A DNA stretch of 64,000 bases from the NCBI GenBank assembly GCA_963576475.1, contig OY754975.1, positions 18,855,260 through 18,919,259 of the forward strand, written 5' to 3'. This DNA comes from Molanna angustata. Its lineage: Eukaryota > Arthropoda > Insecta > Trichoptera > Molannidae. Below, one piece after another: positions 46,701-57,865 of this stretch (the first letter of the stretch is position 1; every line of letters starts with the position of its first letter). The translations under genes and the position numbers were made by a program. Below the pieces are notes generated by a model. That model was not told where the DNA came from and did no database searches. It worked only from the letters and a program-made list of their open reading frames with translations.

Positions 46701-49700
46701 TAAACCAATACACCACAGAGAGAGACAAAAGTAAAGTAGAGAGCCCTAGTTTGGATACTGGTGGGGAACTTAAACCAATACACCACAGAGAGAGACAAAA
46801 GTAAAGTAGAGAGCCCTAGTTTGGATACTGGTGGGGAACTTAAACCAATACACCACAGAGAGAGACAAAAGTAAAGTAGAGAGCCCTAGTTTGGATACTG
46901 GTGGGGAACTTAAACCAATACACCACAGAGAGAGACAAAAGAGGTTTTCATAAGAAAAGAGTGTAGTTAAGCATAAACTAAAAATTAAACCTATGATGTC
47001 TGTACTAAAAATTAAACCTATGATGTCTGTACTAAAAATTAAACCTATGATGTCTGTACATAAAGATATTCCAGAATGCATTTTTTATGCACGTTTTTTA
47101 TTTAAAATAAGTCTACTTAATAGAAACATGTAGGTAATCAACATACCCTTTGAATAAAATCTTCAACTTTAGTTTGCAATCCCCACACTTCAAACCGAGC
47201 ATCAACAAGTTTATAAGAACACATGATGGGATTCTGAGTGTCTCGCCAACCATCAACTAGAGGTCCACGTCCAGTTTTGACAGACTTGAAGTATTTAGGA
47301 TCCTCGGATTCCTTGTAATGCTTTGGGTTTATATCATCGTACGCTATGTCAAGAAAATCCACTTCTCGTAATTCGAGTCTTTCTTCGGGAAGGTTGAGAC
47401 ACTTAAATAAATTATGGTAAAATAAAATTATTTCACACACTATGCTCATTTGAAGAAAACAAACATATTAAGACCAAGATGGAATAACAAAATACTTATT
47501 TTTCAATAACAATGAAATGATCCTGAATACACAGAAAAAAACATCCAATTTTTTAATTTACTTAAAAAAATTAAATACTTACATTTTCCGTGGATCCATT
47601 ATTGTTTTCGTATTTCGTTTGAATTGAAATACTGAACTTTGGTATAAAAGAACACTAGAATAAAATGAAAACAAAAAAAAACATTTAATGAAGCAAATTA
47701 GAGTCAAATATAAATAAATTAAAATTAATAAATAAATAAGTATTTTTCCATAATATTTTTATAATGACCGAACGTTTTCGCCAAGGTTCAAACGTTTGGC
47801 CGTTCATTCGGTCTTTATTAAAATATTGTGGAAAAATACTTATTTATTAACTTTAAAATGGATTTCCACTCTGTTAAGGCAAAAACTCTAGAATCATTAA
47901 AAAAAATATTTTAAATAATACTAATATCGTAAATCATTAAGGCTTGGGAAAATTGTACTCACTGTATATTCTAAATTTCGGCAGCCAAAGAACATGAAAA
48001 TAAAAAGGAACGCATATTAGTATTTTGAATTAATTGATGATTAAACTATCATTATATCATATCTGATGGATACAAAAGGCAATTAACTATCATTATATCA
48101 TATCTGATGGATACAAAAGGCAATTAACTATAAATTCCCTATCTAGTATTCATTTTATTTTATTTGTCATCCAATTTATTGTTATTAGATTGTATAACTA
48201 AACTTTTGAAATACAGTATTTTTTAAGAATGAATATGTTTTTGTAACAAGCGCACATAAATTCCCTCATACATAGGAAAATTTGTATACAAAAGTCATGA
48301 TTTACAATAAATATATATATTTTATTTATAAACTAAATTATGTTTATAGCTTTCTATGGTTAATGACTAGCAAAAGAAAATTACCTGTAATGGTAAATGG
48401 GTAGAAATTCCATGCTTTTTCTGTTACATAAAATATTCGAGGAATTAGAGATTGCACCCAATATGGAAGACGACTGAAATAAAATTATACATATTTTTTA
48501 CATTGTTTTATAACAAGGATTTTGATGGCTCAGTCATAGGCCATTAGTTTCATCCATCAAACCAAATAATAATTGGGTCTATACTTTCAAAAAGTTCATA
48601 GAATGCCAAAGGTAATTTTTTTCAGACCGAGTAAAAAATATATTGAGGCAATTAAAATAAAGTATAAAACTTATTTAAAAATAAAGCTAAAGCTCCCAAC
48701 AATTATTACAGGCAAATAAATATAAAATATGTACATTATTTCTTTAGGCAATCTGTAAACCAATATTTGTTAATATGTAAATGTGCAGAAGATATAGGTA
48801 GGTACATTTAATTACCTTGAGAGATGAATCCTTTTCTCAGTGAATTGACCTTTTCCATGGTCAGGATCATCCCATTCCGAGTTTGTCACAACCTCTACAC
48901 CTTCTCCATTGTCAGATTGTTCGTGACTGTGACGAGCTATCATATAAAGTTGACCTATTCGATACTAGTGAGAACAATAAAACATATTAATTATTAAATA
49001 CTTTCTATTTATAATTTTAATATACTTACAACTAATATTTTGCAAAGTACAAATCAGGGGGGCGAGTCTGGTCAACCGTCGGAATCAAAATCATCCATGT
49101 TTACCCATATCATGGATACAATTATCTTATAGAGTTCCATAATATCTTAAGATTTTATAGAAATCCATAAGATAATTATTTGCATGATATGGGTAAACAT
49201 GGATGGTTTTGATTCCGCCTGTTGACCAGACTTGCCCTCCAGGAATGTATACTATAAAAACACAAATAAACTACAATTGCTGAAGTATCAATGCAGCAAA
49301 TCCCATGAGAAGGTTGCACCACGCTTTGTTTTTGAATATATTTTCTACCATTTTAAATTTATTTCCCCGTATCACAGCAAAATTTTCAACACGAAAATCT
49401 GTCATTTAATAGGTTTCAGATAGATCTAAGGGGGAGTAGGTATATACTTTCTTCATCTCCAAAATTACACTCCTTACTGAGATACGTTTCCTGTGATCTA
49501 CACGTAACAAAAGAATAAATATACTATAAATTCATATTTTCAAACATTTTATAAAAAGCAATATCCACTAAATTAAAAATTGACAGTACAAAGAAATACC
49601 CATGATCTGTACATATTTATATGTGAAATATACATGATAAAATAATGACCACGTATTAATGTGACATGCGAAATGTTATTATACACAAATAATGTAATAA

Positions 49701-49807
49701 CTAGTCTTTACAAATGATCGTTCATTGATAAATACATAACATTACTATTTTGTTACCTCTTCCACAGTTATTGGCATGCTGATTCTATATTCCTTTGTTA
49801 AAACCAT
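43558..49807 (-). CDS. PITPNC1: Cytoplasmic phosphatidylinositol transfer protein (RdgB-beta / PITPNC1)
   Basis: Eight coding exons (49757-49807, 48816-48964, 48385-48473, 47963-47970, 47583-47654, 47147-47401, 44617-44742, 43558-43797) total 990 nt and give 329 residues, close to the 332 of human PITPNC1. Residues 1 to about 250 form the PITP lipid-transfer domain, with MVLTKEYRISMPITVEEYRI, HSHEQSDNGEGVEVV, EKAWNFYPFTITEYTCSF, ESEDPKYFKSVKTGRGPL and ILLLGHRQAFAWIDDW. The strings EYTCS and RDILL.GHRQAFAW place it in the RdgB-beta class rather than PITP-alpha. The tail has Thr-Pro repeats (DATPKTSS, DTTPKTPS), as expected of the phospho-regulated tail in this class. Family members bind phosphatidylinositol and phosphatidic acid in the cytosol. 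The gene looks intact although its introns hold several transposons. Confidence 0.95.
44267..44401. mobile_element. Family G foldback MITE, 135 bp
   Basis: The outer repeat GGGGCAAGTCTGGTCAATCG pairs with the complement of the right end, and pairing continues about 41 bp. Terminal bases match the 1.44-kb element at 27561-29002. It lies in the last PITPNC1 intron. Confidence 0.75.
44617..44742 (-). CDS. PITPNC1: PITPNC1 exon 7
   Basis: 126 nt, 42 codons. It encodes CIRDILLLGHRQAFAWIDDW, VEMTIDDVREYENEMHSKTN and DK. The 2.4-kb intron before it contains the Penelope palindrome and the 70-bp satellite. Confidence 0.95.
45004..45095 (+). repeat. 70-bp satellite, left portion
   Basis: One full unit plus the start of a second (AGTAAAGTAGAGAGCCCTAG, then TTTGGATACTGGTGGGGAAC, ending in a GAGA run). 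It is the same unit as the array at 46527-46940, on the other side of the Penelope palindrome. Confidence 0.85.
45128..45825 (-). mobile_element. Penelope-like retroelement, 5'-truncated, left inverted copy
   Basis: The minus-strand frame (about 45394-45820) encodes PWRRILYTGKLTSNLLNICK, then SGVYKLNCHNCENQYIGQSG and RKIKTRISEHIKAIKN. The GVY...QYIG spacing with a downstream R..EH is a GIY-YIG nuclease, placed at the C-terminus as in Penelope-like elements. The reverse transcriptase is absent. A 3' non-coding stretch of about 260 bp follows, with a hammerhead-like sequence. Confidence 0.9.
45206..45245 (-). ncRNA. Candidate minimal hammerhead ribozyme, left copy
   Basis: Mirror of the candidate at 46408-46447: GGTTA, CTGAGGA, T, GAGC-ACAC-GCTC, GAA, AACGTT, A, TAACC when read on the minus strand. 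Activity is not shown. Confidence 0.45.
45826..46523 (+). mobile_element. Penelope-like retroelement, 5'-truncated, right inverted copy
   Basis: Near-identical mirror of the left copy. The frame runs from about 45832 to 46369 and encodes the same GIY-YIG domain. Visible differences include one residue (CNKGKK against CNKEKK), small indels in a C/G homopolymer, and a C-terminal extension caused by a changed frame near the stop. Both copies are cut at the same internal point and meet head to head at about 45825. Confidence 0.9.
46408..46447 (+). ncRNA. Candidate minimal hammerhead ribozyme, right copy
   Basis: Helix I GGTTA/TAACC, core CTGAGGA, helix II GAGC/GCTC with loop ACAC, core GAA, a very short helix III in AACGTT, and A at the cleavage position. 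One extra T lies between the core and helix II. Penelope-like elements are known to carry minimal type-I hammerheads in this part, which supports the reading. Folding was done by hand. Confidence 0.45.
46527..46940 (+). repeat. 70-bp satellite array, six units
   Basis: GAGCCCTAGTTTGGATACTG occurs at 46531, 46601, 46671, 46741, 46811 and 46881, an exact 70-bp period, with almost no differences. Each unit ends in CACCACAGAGAGAGACAAAA. Confidence 0.95.
46976..47060 (+). repeat. 27-bp tandem repeat, three units
   Basis: ACTAAAAATTAAACCTATGA followed by TGTCTGT, three times in tandem. It lies between the satellite and PITPNC1 exon 6. Confidence 0.9.
47147..47401 (-). CDS. PITPNC1: PITPNC1 exon 6
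   Basis: 255 nt, 85 codons. It starts CLNLPEERLELREVDFLDIA and runs through HYKESEDPKYFKSVKTGRGP, MCSYKLVDARFEVWGLQTKV and EDFIQR, with donor GTATGT. K-T-G-R-G-P-L is a signature of all PITP domains. Confidence 0.95.
47583..47654 (-). CDS. PITPNC1: PITPNC1 exon 5
   Basis: 72 nt, phase 0 at both ends, acceptor CTAG and donor GTAAGT. It encodes CSFIPKFSISIQTKYENNNG and STEN. Confidence 0.93.
47727..47851. repeat. Palindrome with GAAAACGTTCGG motif
   Basis: Arms at 47727-47778 and 47806-47851 pair through AATAAGTATTTTTCCATAAT. The minus strand reads GGCGAAAACGTTCGGTC toward the left arm. It resembles the palindrome ends at 7871-8014 and may be an inverted pair of retroelement ends. Confidence 0.6.
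47963..47970 (-). CDS. PITPNC1: PITPNC1 exon 4, 8-nt microexon
   Basis: AATATACA on the minus strand, between acceptor TAG and donor GTGAGT. With the G carried from exon 3 it supplies E-Y-T, exactly the residues needed between TIT and CSF in the conserved string TITEYTCSF. Without it the reading frame is lost. Confidence 0.88.
48037..48128 (+). repeat. Tandem duplication, 41-bp unit
   Basis: AACTATCATTATATCATATC, then TGATGGATACAAAAGGCAATT, occurs twice head to tail with no visible difference. It is in the PITPNC1 intron after exon 3. Confidence 0.9.
48385..48473 (-). CDS. PITPNC1: PITPNC1 exon 3
   Basis: 89 nt, entering in phase 2 and leaving in phase 1. It encodes RLPYWVQSLIPRIFYVTEKA and WNFYPFTIT. 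Confidence 0.95.
48816..48964 (-). CDS. PITPNC1: PITPNC1 exon 2
   Basis: 149 nt, leaving in phase 2. It encodes YRIGQLYMIARHSHEQSDNG and GKGQFTEKRIHLS. HSHEQS is diagnostic of the RdgB branch. Confidence 0.95.
49059..49238. mobile_element. Family G foldback MITE, 180 bp
   Basis: The ends GGGGCGAGTCTGGTCAACCG and the complement of GGTTGACCAG-type sequence pair over about 75 bp. TCAGG and CCAGG flank the ends, a near-match 5-bp duplication. It is in the first PITPNC1 intron and is close to the copy at 44267. Confidence 0.75.
49757..49807 (-). CDS. PITPNC1: PITPNC1 exon 1
   Basis: ATG at 49805-49807 starts MVLTKEYRISMPITVEE, the family N-terminus (K-E-Y-R-I-x-M-P). The exon is 17 codons, with donor GTAACA. 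Confidence 0.93.
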
Positions 49808-50887
49808 GTTGTATTATCTCTGTATTAAAATATGAAACAAGCGTTTTAAGTTTCTGACAAAATATAAAACAAACAGGAAAATATTGTTTTGTAATTTCAC
49901 AGGATCGAAATCGGAAATGTCATTAATATCATAGAATCGCAAACCGCATTGACAACCACAGATCACATAAATGTCTATTTTTTTAATAAAGTTTGCATGT
50001 AATATTAATGAAGGTTTTACCAATGTCAAGACCTATCCATAATCAATAGTTTAATTATTATATAACTCGTCCAAGGTCTGCTATTATCTCATGAGTGGTG
50101 GACCATATCTGTAGCAATTACCTTTACTTTGGGATCACTGGAATGGTGCGGCATATAAATGTAAGCCCTCAGCAACTACTGTAAATAATCTCTCTGACTA
50201 GTGCGTTCTGTCTCATTAGTGACTCTATAAGATAAATATTTGAGTTTCTAAAATACTGCAGTCCTGCGAGCTCTGTTTTACTTCATTCCTTTTGCTAGTC
50301 ACCATCCAAACATTGTGTTTCACACCATATTAAATACAGTTTTACTTTATCAAATCAATTAATAAGATTTTTTTTTGTAATAAGTATATTATTTCAGGAA
50401 AAACTACCAAATAGTTTTGAATGTTAATTTTGTAGTTTGTTTGTTTTTTGGCATTCCACCCGATATCGAGTGATATAGCCAATATTTAACACACACCTAC
50501 GGCAATGTTTGTTGCACTCTTGGGAATATTACATAATCTACAAAAATAAGCAAAAAAAAAGAATGTAATAATGTCTTTAAATAATTTCTTAGTCAAACAA
50601 GGCATTAAATTTAGGATATATTATCACTGTAATCTTGAAATTATTTTGTTGTTATAGGTACTTAACGCTGTATTATGTACCATGCCAAATAAATAAATAA
50701 ATGAACCGAGACACAATTCGAAAAATACAGCATACATTTGATATTTTTATAAAAATATATACAAATTTTCAATACTTAGGGACAGTTTTTTCAAAGTTTT
50801 TTTTTCAAAAATTTAGTAATACTTATAATATTTGTATCATTCAAAGACAAAAGGAATTTGGAGTTACAGGAAATTAAGTGCATGATT
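49808..50887. other. Intergenic, upstream of PITPNC1
   Basis: No coding block or repeat that I recognise. The PITPNC1 promoter should be near 49808-50000, but no core element stands out. Confidence 0.45.
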
Positions 50888-51690
50888 TAATTATCTCAGA
50901 GATAAATATTCCTCTCTATGTAATAAAGTGCATTCAAAGAAAATATAATCAATATTCCCTTCCTGTTCACCGCATTCACACATTGGGGATTGAATAACCT
51001 GAATTCTATATAAATGAGACGCCAAGGAGCAATGGCCAATTCTTAAGCGACTTAGTAGGGAGACGTCAATTTTTGGGAGTTTTTGGCTGTAAAACCATGG
51101 AATTATTGAAATATGGTCTTGCAAGGGTTTATAATGAGCTCCTTTAGTAGAGGATTGTCATTCTTCCAACCATTTTTCTCTCACTTGATTGTCAAGATGT
51201 ACCATCCTCTCATGTAGAGTGTAAAGAAAACACTGGGGAGTTAATCCTAATGAACACGCTTCTCTAGCCAGCTGATCTCCCCGTTCATTACCTGAAATAC
51301 CCAAGTGAGATGGTATCCATCCTATTTCTAACTGATATCCATATTCTGAAGATTCAAACAGTAAATAACACTTTATTTTCCAAAATAAATCATCATGGGG
51401 ATTACTGATATTGTTTTTAATGAGTTATTGTACGAGACTTCAGAGAATCAGTGAAGATTACAGCCATAGAAAAATTACAGCTTTATGAATAGACATTGAA
51501 AGAACTCTTGTTAAAGCCTCTCTGATACGCATTCCACTGTATATGGAAGTGTTTTTGGGAAATTTTAACTTTTCCTCGATTTTTAAACTAGGAATACAGA
51601 AAGCTGCACCGCACTTTGATTTTGAACCATCTGTGCATATTGAAAAATGTTCCTTCCATCTGTCACCAATCTCTTTGTAGTTCGTTGTTT
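50888..51690 (-). pseudogene. LINE RNase H domain and C-terminus (I/Jockey-like)
   Basis: On the minus strand, CTDGSKSKCGAAFCIP (the RNase H first acidic site, DGS) is followed, after frame breaks, by IGWIPSHLGISGNERGDQLA and REACSLGL (the H...GNE.AD motif). The C-terminal SRLRIGHCSLASHLYRIQVI and CECGEQEG then follow. The order is right for LINE ORF2, but there are frameshifts and no reverse transcriptase. It belongs near the fragment at 463-695. Confidence 0.8.
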
Positions 51691-53168
<1,478 letters not shown>

Positions 53169-53237
53169 GGTTCTACCTAATTACTACATATATGTAGGTA
53201 TTTATCATAAAAAATATAACAAAATTTTGATCTATTT

Positions 53238-54443
53238 TTATGTAACAAATACTGAAGCTATATCATCATAATCATAAGTTCGTTTTAAAAATAAATCAGT
53301 CAATGATATACCAGATATACTTTGAAGACCAGCAGATATGGGAAAGGTACTTAAAGAGACAAAAGATGAGTCACCAGGCTCTAGGGAACCAATTTTTCTA
53401 TCTGATATTCCAGACCATAGTAAACCAGAATTATCTGCAGATTTAAGTTTAAGAACCAAATCCATCTGTCGTTCGCTGGCATTTAATATTCTGCACTTGA
53501 ATTCAAACGGAACCTCAAGAGTTACTCTGCTCGGCAATGATTCAAAAGACATCCTAAGATCACTATGTTCAGGTGACATTCTCTGCAGTTGACTTGTTTG
53601 TAGTCGACCGCGCTCTCCCAAGTTTGACCTCCATACGATATCCAACTTTCCAATATTTGTCGTTGCCGCTAACTTCCTGGGGTCAGAAGCAAGACTCGGC
53701 TGAGGGGTGAGGCAGTAAAGGTATTGACAACTCGCTTGGGGCTGCAACAGGTTCATTTTCCCAAACACCGATGAACCATCACTTAGGGTGTTGAGTGAAG
53801 TAACTGTAAAAAGTTGAGAACATTCCAACACAACTTTTTCTAGACAGATCGGTCCAGACGTGATATTCTGAACTTGAGCTTCAACATAAATATCATCTGA
53901 TTCAGCATTACAAAATTTGGTTTTAACGTCTAAAGGCTTCACAACTTGGAATTTGAACAATTTTCTGAAAGACGCCAGAGTATTAAGAGAAGACATATAG
54001 CTTACTTCACAAACTAATATGTGATAACCTAAATCTTTAACTTCGTGGTGTATAACATCATTTACAGTTTCATCAGGTCCAAGTGCAATGCAGGTGGAAT
54101 GATTTGTAGAGACAGGAATCCTTTGAGAACTGGTTTGTAAATCAGCCTTCACTGAAACATCTTTAACCACTTGGTTTGTTTCATTATGAACACAAACGTA
54201 ACATGAAAATGTTTCACCCAAGTATATATTTCCAAAGCTTTGTGGTAATAACAAAAACTGACCAGCTGCCATAGTTTCCATGCCTCTAACGGCTACAATA
54301 TCATCTTTAAGATAATTGTTCAATAGGTTACCGGGAAGGTCTTTCGAATCACAAGTCACTATTTGAGGACTAATAAGTGTTGGCCTAGTCAGTCGCATAA
54401 CTTTTAGAGCGACTGGAGGGTCGCTTATTTCTTTGTAATCCAT
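53238..54443 (-). CDS. TRAPPC13: Trafficking protein particle complex subunit 13
   Basis: One uninterrupted frame of 401 residues with ATG at 54441-54443. The N-terminus MDYKEISDPPVALKVMRLTR, the YLGETFSCYVCVHNE strand, the LASFRKLFKFQVVKPLDVKT block and the C-terminal LTDLFLKRTYDYDDIASVFV match TRAPPC13 (about 417 residues in vertebrates). The family consists of immunoglobulin-like beta domains and is a subunit of TRAPP, a tethering complex and Rab exchange factor in ER-Golgi traffic and autophagy. The gene is intronless here. It is not a processed copy as far as I can see: there is no poly(A) tail and the frame is intact. Confidence 0.93.
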   Translation of the reverse strand: MDYKEISDPPVALKVMRLTRPTLISPQIVTCDSKDLPGNLLNNYLKDDIVAVRGMETMAAGQFLLLPQSFGNIYLGETFSCYVCVHNETNQVVKDVSVKADLQTSSQRIPVSTNHSTCIALGPDETVNDVIHHEVKDLGYHILVCEVSYMSSLNTLASFRKLFKFQVVKPLDVKTKFCNAESDDIYVEAQVQNITSGPICLEKVVLECSQLFTVTSLNTLSDGSSVFGKMNLLQPQASCQYLYCLTPQPSLASDPRKLAATTNIGKLDIVWRSNLGERGRLQTSQLQRMSPEHSDLRMSFESLPSRVTLEVPFEFKCRILNASERQMDLVLKLKSADNSGLLWSGISDRKIGSLEPGDSSFVSLSTFPISAGLQSISGISLTDLFLKRTYDYDDIASVFVT

Positions 54444-55009
54444 TTTCGTAGTGTATTTAAATTATGTACAAAGAAATTGACATGTATTTTTATTGATCTA
54501 ACTATTATTCCCGCATATATGCGATAGGAAAAACGAATTCACAATAGCACTTATCCTCTGCTTTTCGACGTAAAATTTTGCCTTGATTTTTCTTTTTCGA
54601 TTTGACATTTGACGTATGACAGTAACAACCAGTGTTATCCTTTCAAGCATAAATTATTGAAAGTAATATTAATATCTATGCTTCTACTTAAAATTCCATA
54701 GCCTACTAATATTTGTAGGGCATGTACTTGTTACGTATATAAGAAGAAAGATCGCGGAAGACGAGATCAACACCGTTTATACAATTTAATATATCAGGGA
54801 ATGTGCCGCGAGTATGGAATAAAATAACGTTAAATTGGCAGGTAAACAGATAGAATAAAAATATTCGCCATTGCTAATAGCTGGAAAGTAACATACAAAA
54901 AAAAAACAATAATAGCTGCCGCTAAAGGAATACTAGGTACATTTCAATATAAAACAGCAAACTAAACCTAATTATTTTTTAAAAAGAATATATAAATAAT
55001 TGAAAATTG
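54444..55009. other. Intergenic, upstream of TRAPPC13
   Basis: A short region with no coding block. The TRAPPC13 promoter should be just above 54443. AAATGTCAAATCGAAAAAG-like sequence lies at 54580-54615, without a motif I can name. Confidence 0.4.
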
Positions 55010-55215
55010 TCGGCATTCGTGGTTCAGTTGGTTAGGTATCTGACTGCTGATCCAAAGGTCCCGGGTTCGATTCCCGGTGGAGACACAGTTTTTAATTATG
55101 TTTTCAGTCTGGATCTGTGAGACGATTAATATCGTAAGTCTCCAGAATGTGGCAACTTGTTATTGAGTGCGTGTTAAATTAATATTTGACATAGTACCTG
55201 TTAGTTGCCAGAGAA
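55010..55215 (+). repeat. tRNA-headed SINE, family C, copy 2
   Basis: A-box TGGTTCAGTTGG and B-box GGGTTCGATTCCC are both intact. The body carries TTTCAGTCTGGATCTG and GAATGTGGCAACTTGTTATT. It is the best copy of the family. Confidence 0.8.
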
Positions 55216-55565
55216 GCTACATAAAATAAAAGCAATATGAAATAATTAAATAAATATTATATTTAACACCAAAATCGTCAGGCACTAAATATGGCAACAA
55301 AAAAAATTCCCTAGGTATACTTATGCCCCATTACACTAAAGAGAAAACACCGATTCGATATATTATTGAACATAACGAAGAAATATCGGGAAAACGTATG
55401 GAAAACTGCAATATGTTGCCAACCAACCAGTTAAAGTCTAATCAGAACACGACAATTGGTAATACGTTGAAACAGAACATCACGAAACATAACAGTGGCA
55501 AATCAACACATAGTCAAAACAGAACATTTCTATAATAATAACTACATACATACATAATAAACCTG

Positions 55566-55762
55566 TGCCGATCACCGTGGCATTCTGTGCGGGCGTACTG
55601 GGTTCGATACCTAACAGAGGAGATATTTATTTAAATAAATTTTTCACGCTCATATTGCTTCTCTGGGCTAGAAACACTGGTTATTTGGAATAAATTGCCA
55701 TATGGCAATAAACTCGCAACTTACGCAGGGTGCAAGGAAGTGTTTATTATTATTATTAAACC
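55566..55762 (+). repeat. SINE family A copy
   Basis: Head with GTACTGGGTTCGATACC, then AATTTATTTAAAT-like text, TTCTCTGGGCTAGAAACACT, and an ATT tail. It is more diverged than the copy at 33684. Confidence 0.75.
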
Positions 55763-55915
55763 TATTCTAACTCAAAGTTTGGATTCTATGCGACGTTGTC
55801 TAAATTCATAATCTCTCTGAAATCTTATTAGTAAGGTTCTGTTATGAACTTATATTAATTTGTCACCGTTCTGTTTTGTAATGTTACTAAATGTGTTGAT
55901 TAGACTTTAAAGCAG

Positions 55916-56430
55916 CCCATTCACGATCGTGTCATTCGGCGTCGCTCCATATGGACCGGCTCCATTTGGACCATTGTAAAATTTTCATCACACTCACGGC
56001 CGCGCCATAGAGCCATCAAAATATGTAGACACAAGCTCTCGGCGCTTTTGCATTAATAATTTCTATTTTTTTAAATTTTCAAGTAAAAATGAGTTATAAT
56101 TCTGATAATGAGTTTCATACAACTGCTATAGCGGTTTGTTTATATACAAAAAGAAAAAATCAAAGATAAAATGTTGTATTTTCGCACTCACGAGAGTATC
56201 AAACAGCCCGGCGCAATGAGATGGCGCAATGTACTGCTGGTTTTCACACTCACGAGCATGCCGCACCGACAGGATGCGCCGCGCCGTTTGTCTCGGCACT
56301 ATGGAGTTTCGATCGTTTGGAATTCCATTTTGGTGTGTCAGGCCAATTGGGCTGCGCGGGTTTTGACATTCACGAGCGCATTTTGGAGTGATAGCAAGCC
56401 ATTTGGAAGGGTGGCACGATCGTGAATGGG
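55916..56430. mobile_element. TIR element, 515 bp
   Basis: Perfect 16-bp TIRs: CCCATTCACGATCGTG at 55916 and its complement ending at 56430. CTCACGAG- and TTCACGAG-type words recur inside, so subterminal repeats are present. No transposase is seen, and the target duplication is not resolved. Confidence 0.7.
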
Positions 56431-56522
56431 GGCCTTTACGATTTGTCCGGTCACCATTATAATGGAAATTATGTTGACTTTAAGGATGTCACAAATCGGT
56501 ATCAACATTTCATTGCGTTTGG

Positions 56523-56552
56523 AACATCGTCGAGCGATCGCTCGACGATGTT
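56523..56552. repeat. Perfect 30-bp palindrome
   Basis: AACATCGTCGAGCGATCGCT pairs with itself without a loop. It sits in a GC-richer block with many TCGCTC words that continues to about 56700. A similar word set is found at 59085-59165. Confidence 0.8.
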
Positions 56553-57149
56553 GTAGCGTCATCCGTTCCGTTCGGATTACATCGAGCGATTCGCGCGGCG
56601 ATTCACTCCTCCCGTTCGGAATCACGGTTGAATCGCACTGAATCGCACCTATGTCGCCCAAGTCGCTCTGTGAAATAGTTGGGTGAATGTCGCTCCACAA
56701 GAATTAACAAAAATTTTCTATTTGGGATTGTCATTTAATTTTAGGGATTCGTTCTGTGCATAGCGGAAATAGTATTTGAAGTTAAATTCAATTATTTATG
56801 TTCTCGCAGAAAAATTATCTATTTGGTATTGCAAGAAAATTTTAAATGAATCAAGAATCGAATAAATAAATAAAGAATAATATAAAAAAAAAATACCATA
56901 TAAATAAATCAATGGTCGAATAAATAAATAAATGAATAAATACATAAACCAAAAAATAATAATTAAAATCCTATATATCCATATAAAAAATGGTATATTA
57001 TATAAAACCGGTATAATGAAGGTTCGAGTATATTTGTTTGCATAATTAAATTAATTAATAAATGAATGAATGAATAGGGACGGAAGGGACTGTAGAAAAA
57101 AGGAAACATACCGATCAACCATTTTTATATATTTGGAGGTAAATAATTA

Positions 57150-57183
57150 AACAGGCAGGACAACATCTGCCGGGTTTTACTAG
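57150..57183 (+). repeat. Helitron-like 3' end
   Basis: CAGGCAGGACAACATCTGCC then GGGTTTTACTAGT matches the ends at 5512 and 39101. The 5' end was not found. Confidence 0.5.
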
Positions 57184-57454
57184 TATTAAATAAACAAACA
57201 AACAGTTATTTTATATAAACCGAAAGTCATATATAATCAATGAAAATTAGACAGGAAAATTAATAACAGGTATTTATTTACAAAAATACAAAATTATGCA
57301 TACTGACAAGACAAACTAAAACACTTTAAAATTTAAAAAAGGTCCATTCATTGAAATGTAAGAACATATTAATATGCTTTAAGAGTACTACCTCAGAACA
57401 GGTATTCAGCCTAGATAGATAGTAAAATTTCAATATTTTTACTATGTATACATA

Positions 57455-57610
57455 CATACATACATACCATCACGCCATGTCCCTTACGGGGTAGCCAGAG
57501 AGAACCGAACGCCACTTACTTCTATCTTGACATACATTCATCGCCTCGACAACATTCATACATCGTCTTATACATGTTCATCTGTTTTTCACGCTTCTAA
57601 CATTTCCGTC
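57455..57610 (-). repeat. RTE-like LINE tail
   Basis: CATACATACATACCATCACG is followed by CCATGTCCCTTACGGGGTAG and CCAGAGAGAACCGAACG, the inverted form of the 3' tail family listed at 6735. Confidence 0.65.
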
Positions 57611-57865
57611 TTTCATTATGTATACCTTTTATTATGAATACCTTTATAAAATGTACTGTACTGAAATAAACATATTTAACGGAGCTATATTTAATATTGA
57701 CGCGACCTCTCCTGTTCGCGTTATTTTTCATTTTGAATTCGACGCCAAATCAGACCACAAACTAATATTTACGAAAAATAAAATGTGAAAAAAATATGAC
57801 AATAACACATAACCTAAAATATGTGACATTACGAGTGACAGGTGAAAAGTTTTGACAGTCGAAAT

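Noticed and set aside
46527..46940. CRISPR-like regular array
   Set aside because: The 70-bp units are uniform tandem copies with no variable spacers, in a eukaryotic intron. It is a satellite.
53238..54443. TRAPPC13 as a retrocopy
   Set aside because: It is intronless, but the frame is intact, full length and has no poly(A) tail or flanking duplication that I can see, so it is kept as a gene.
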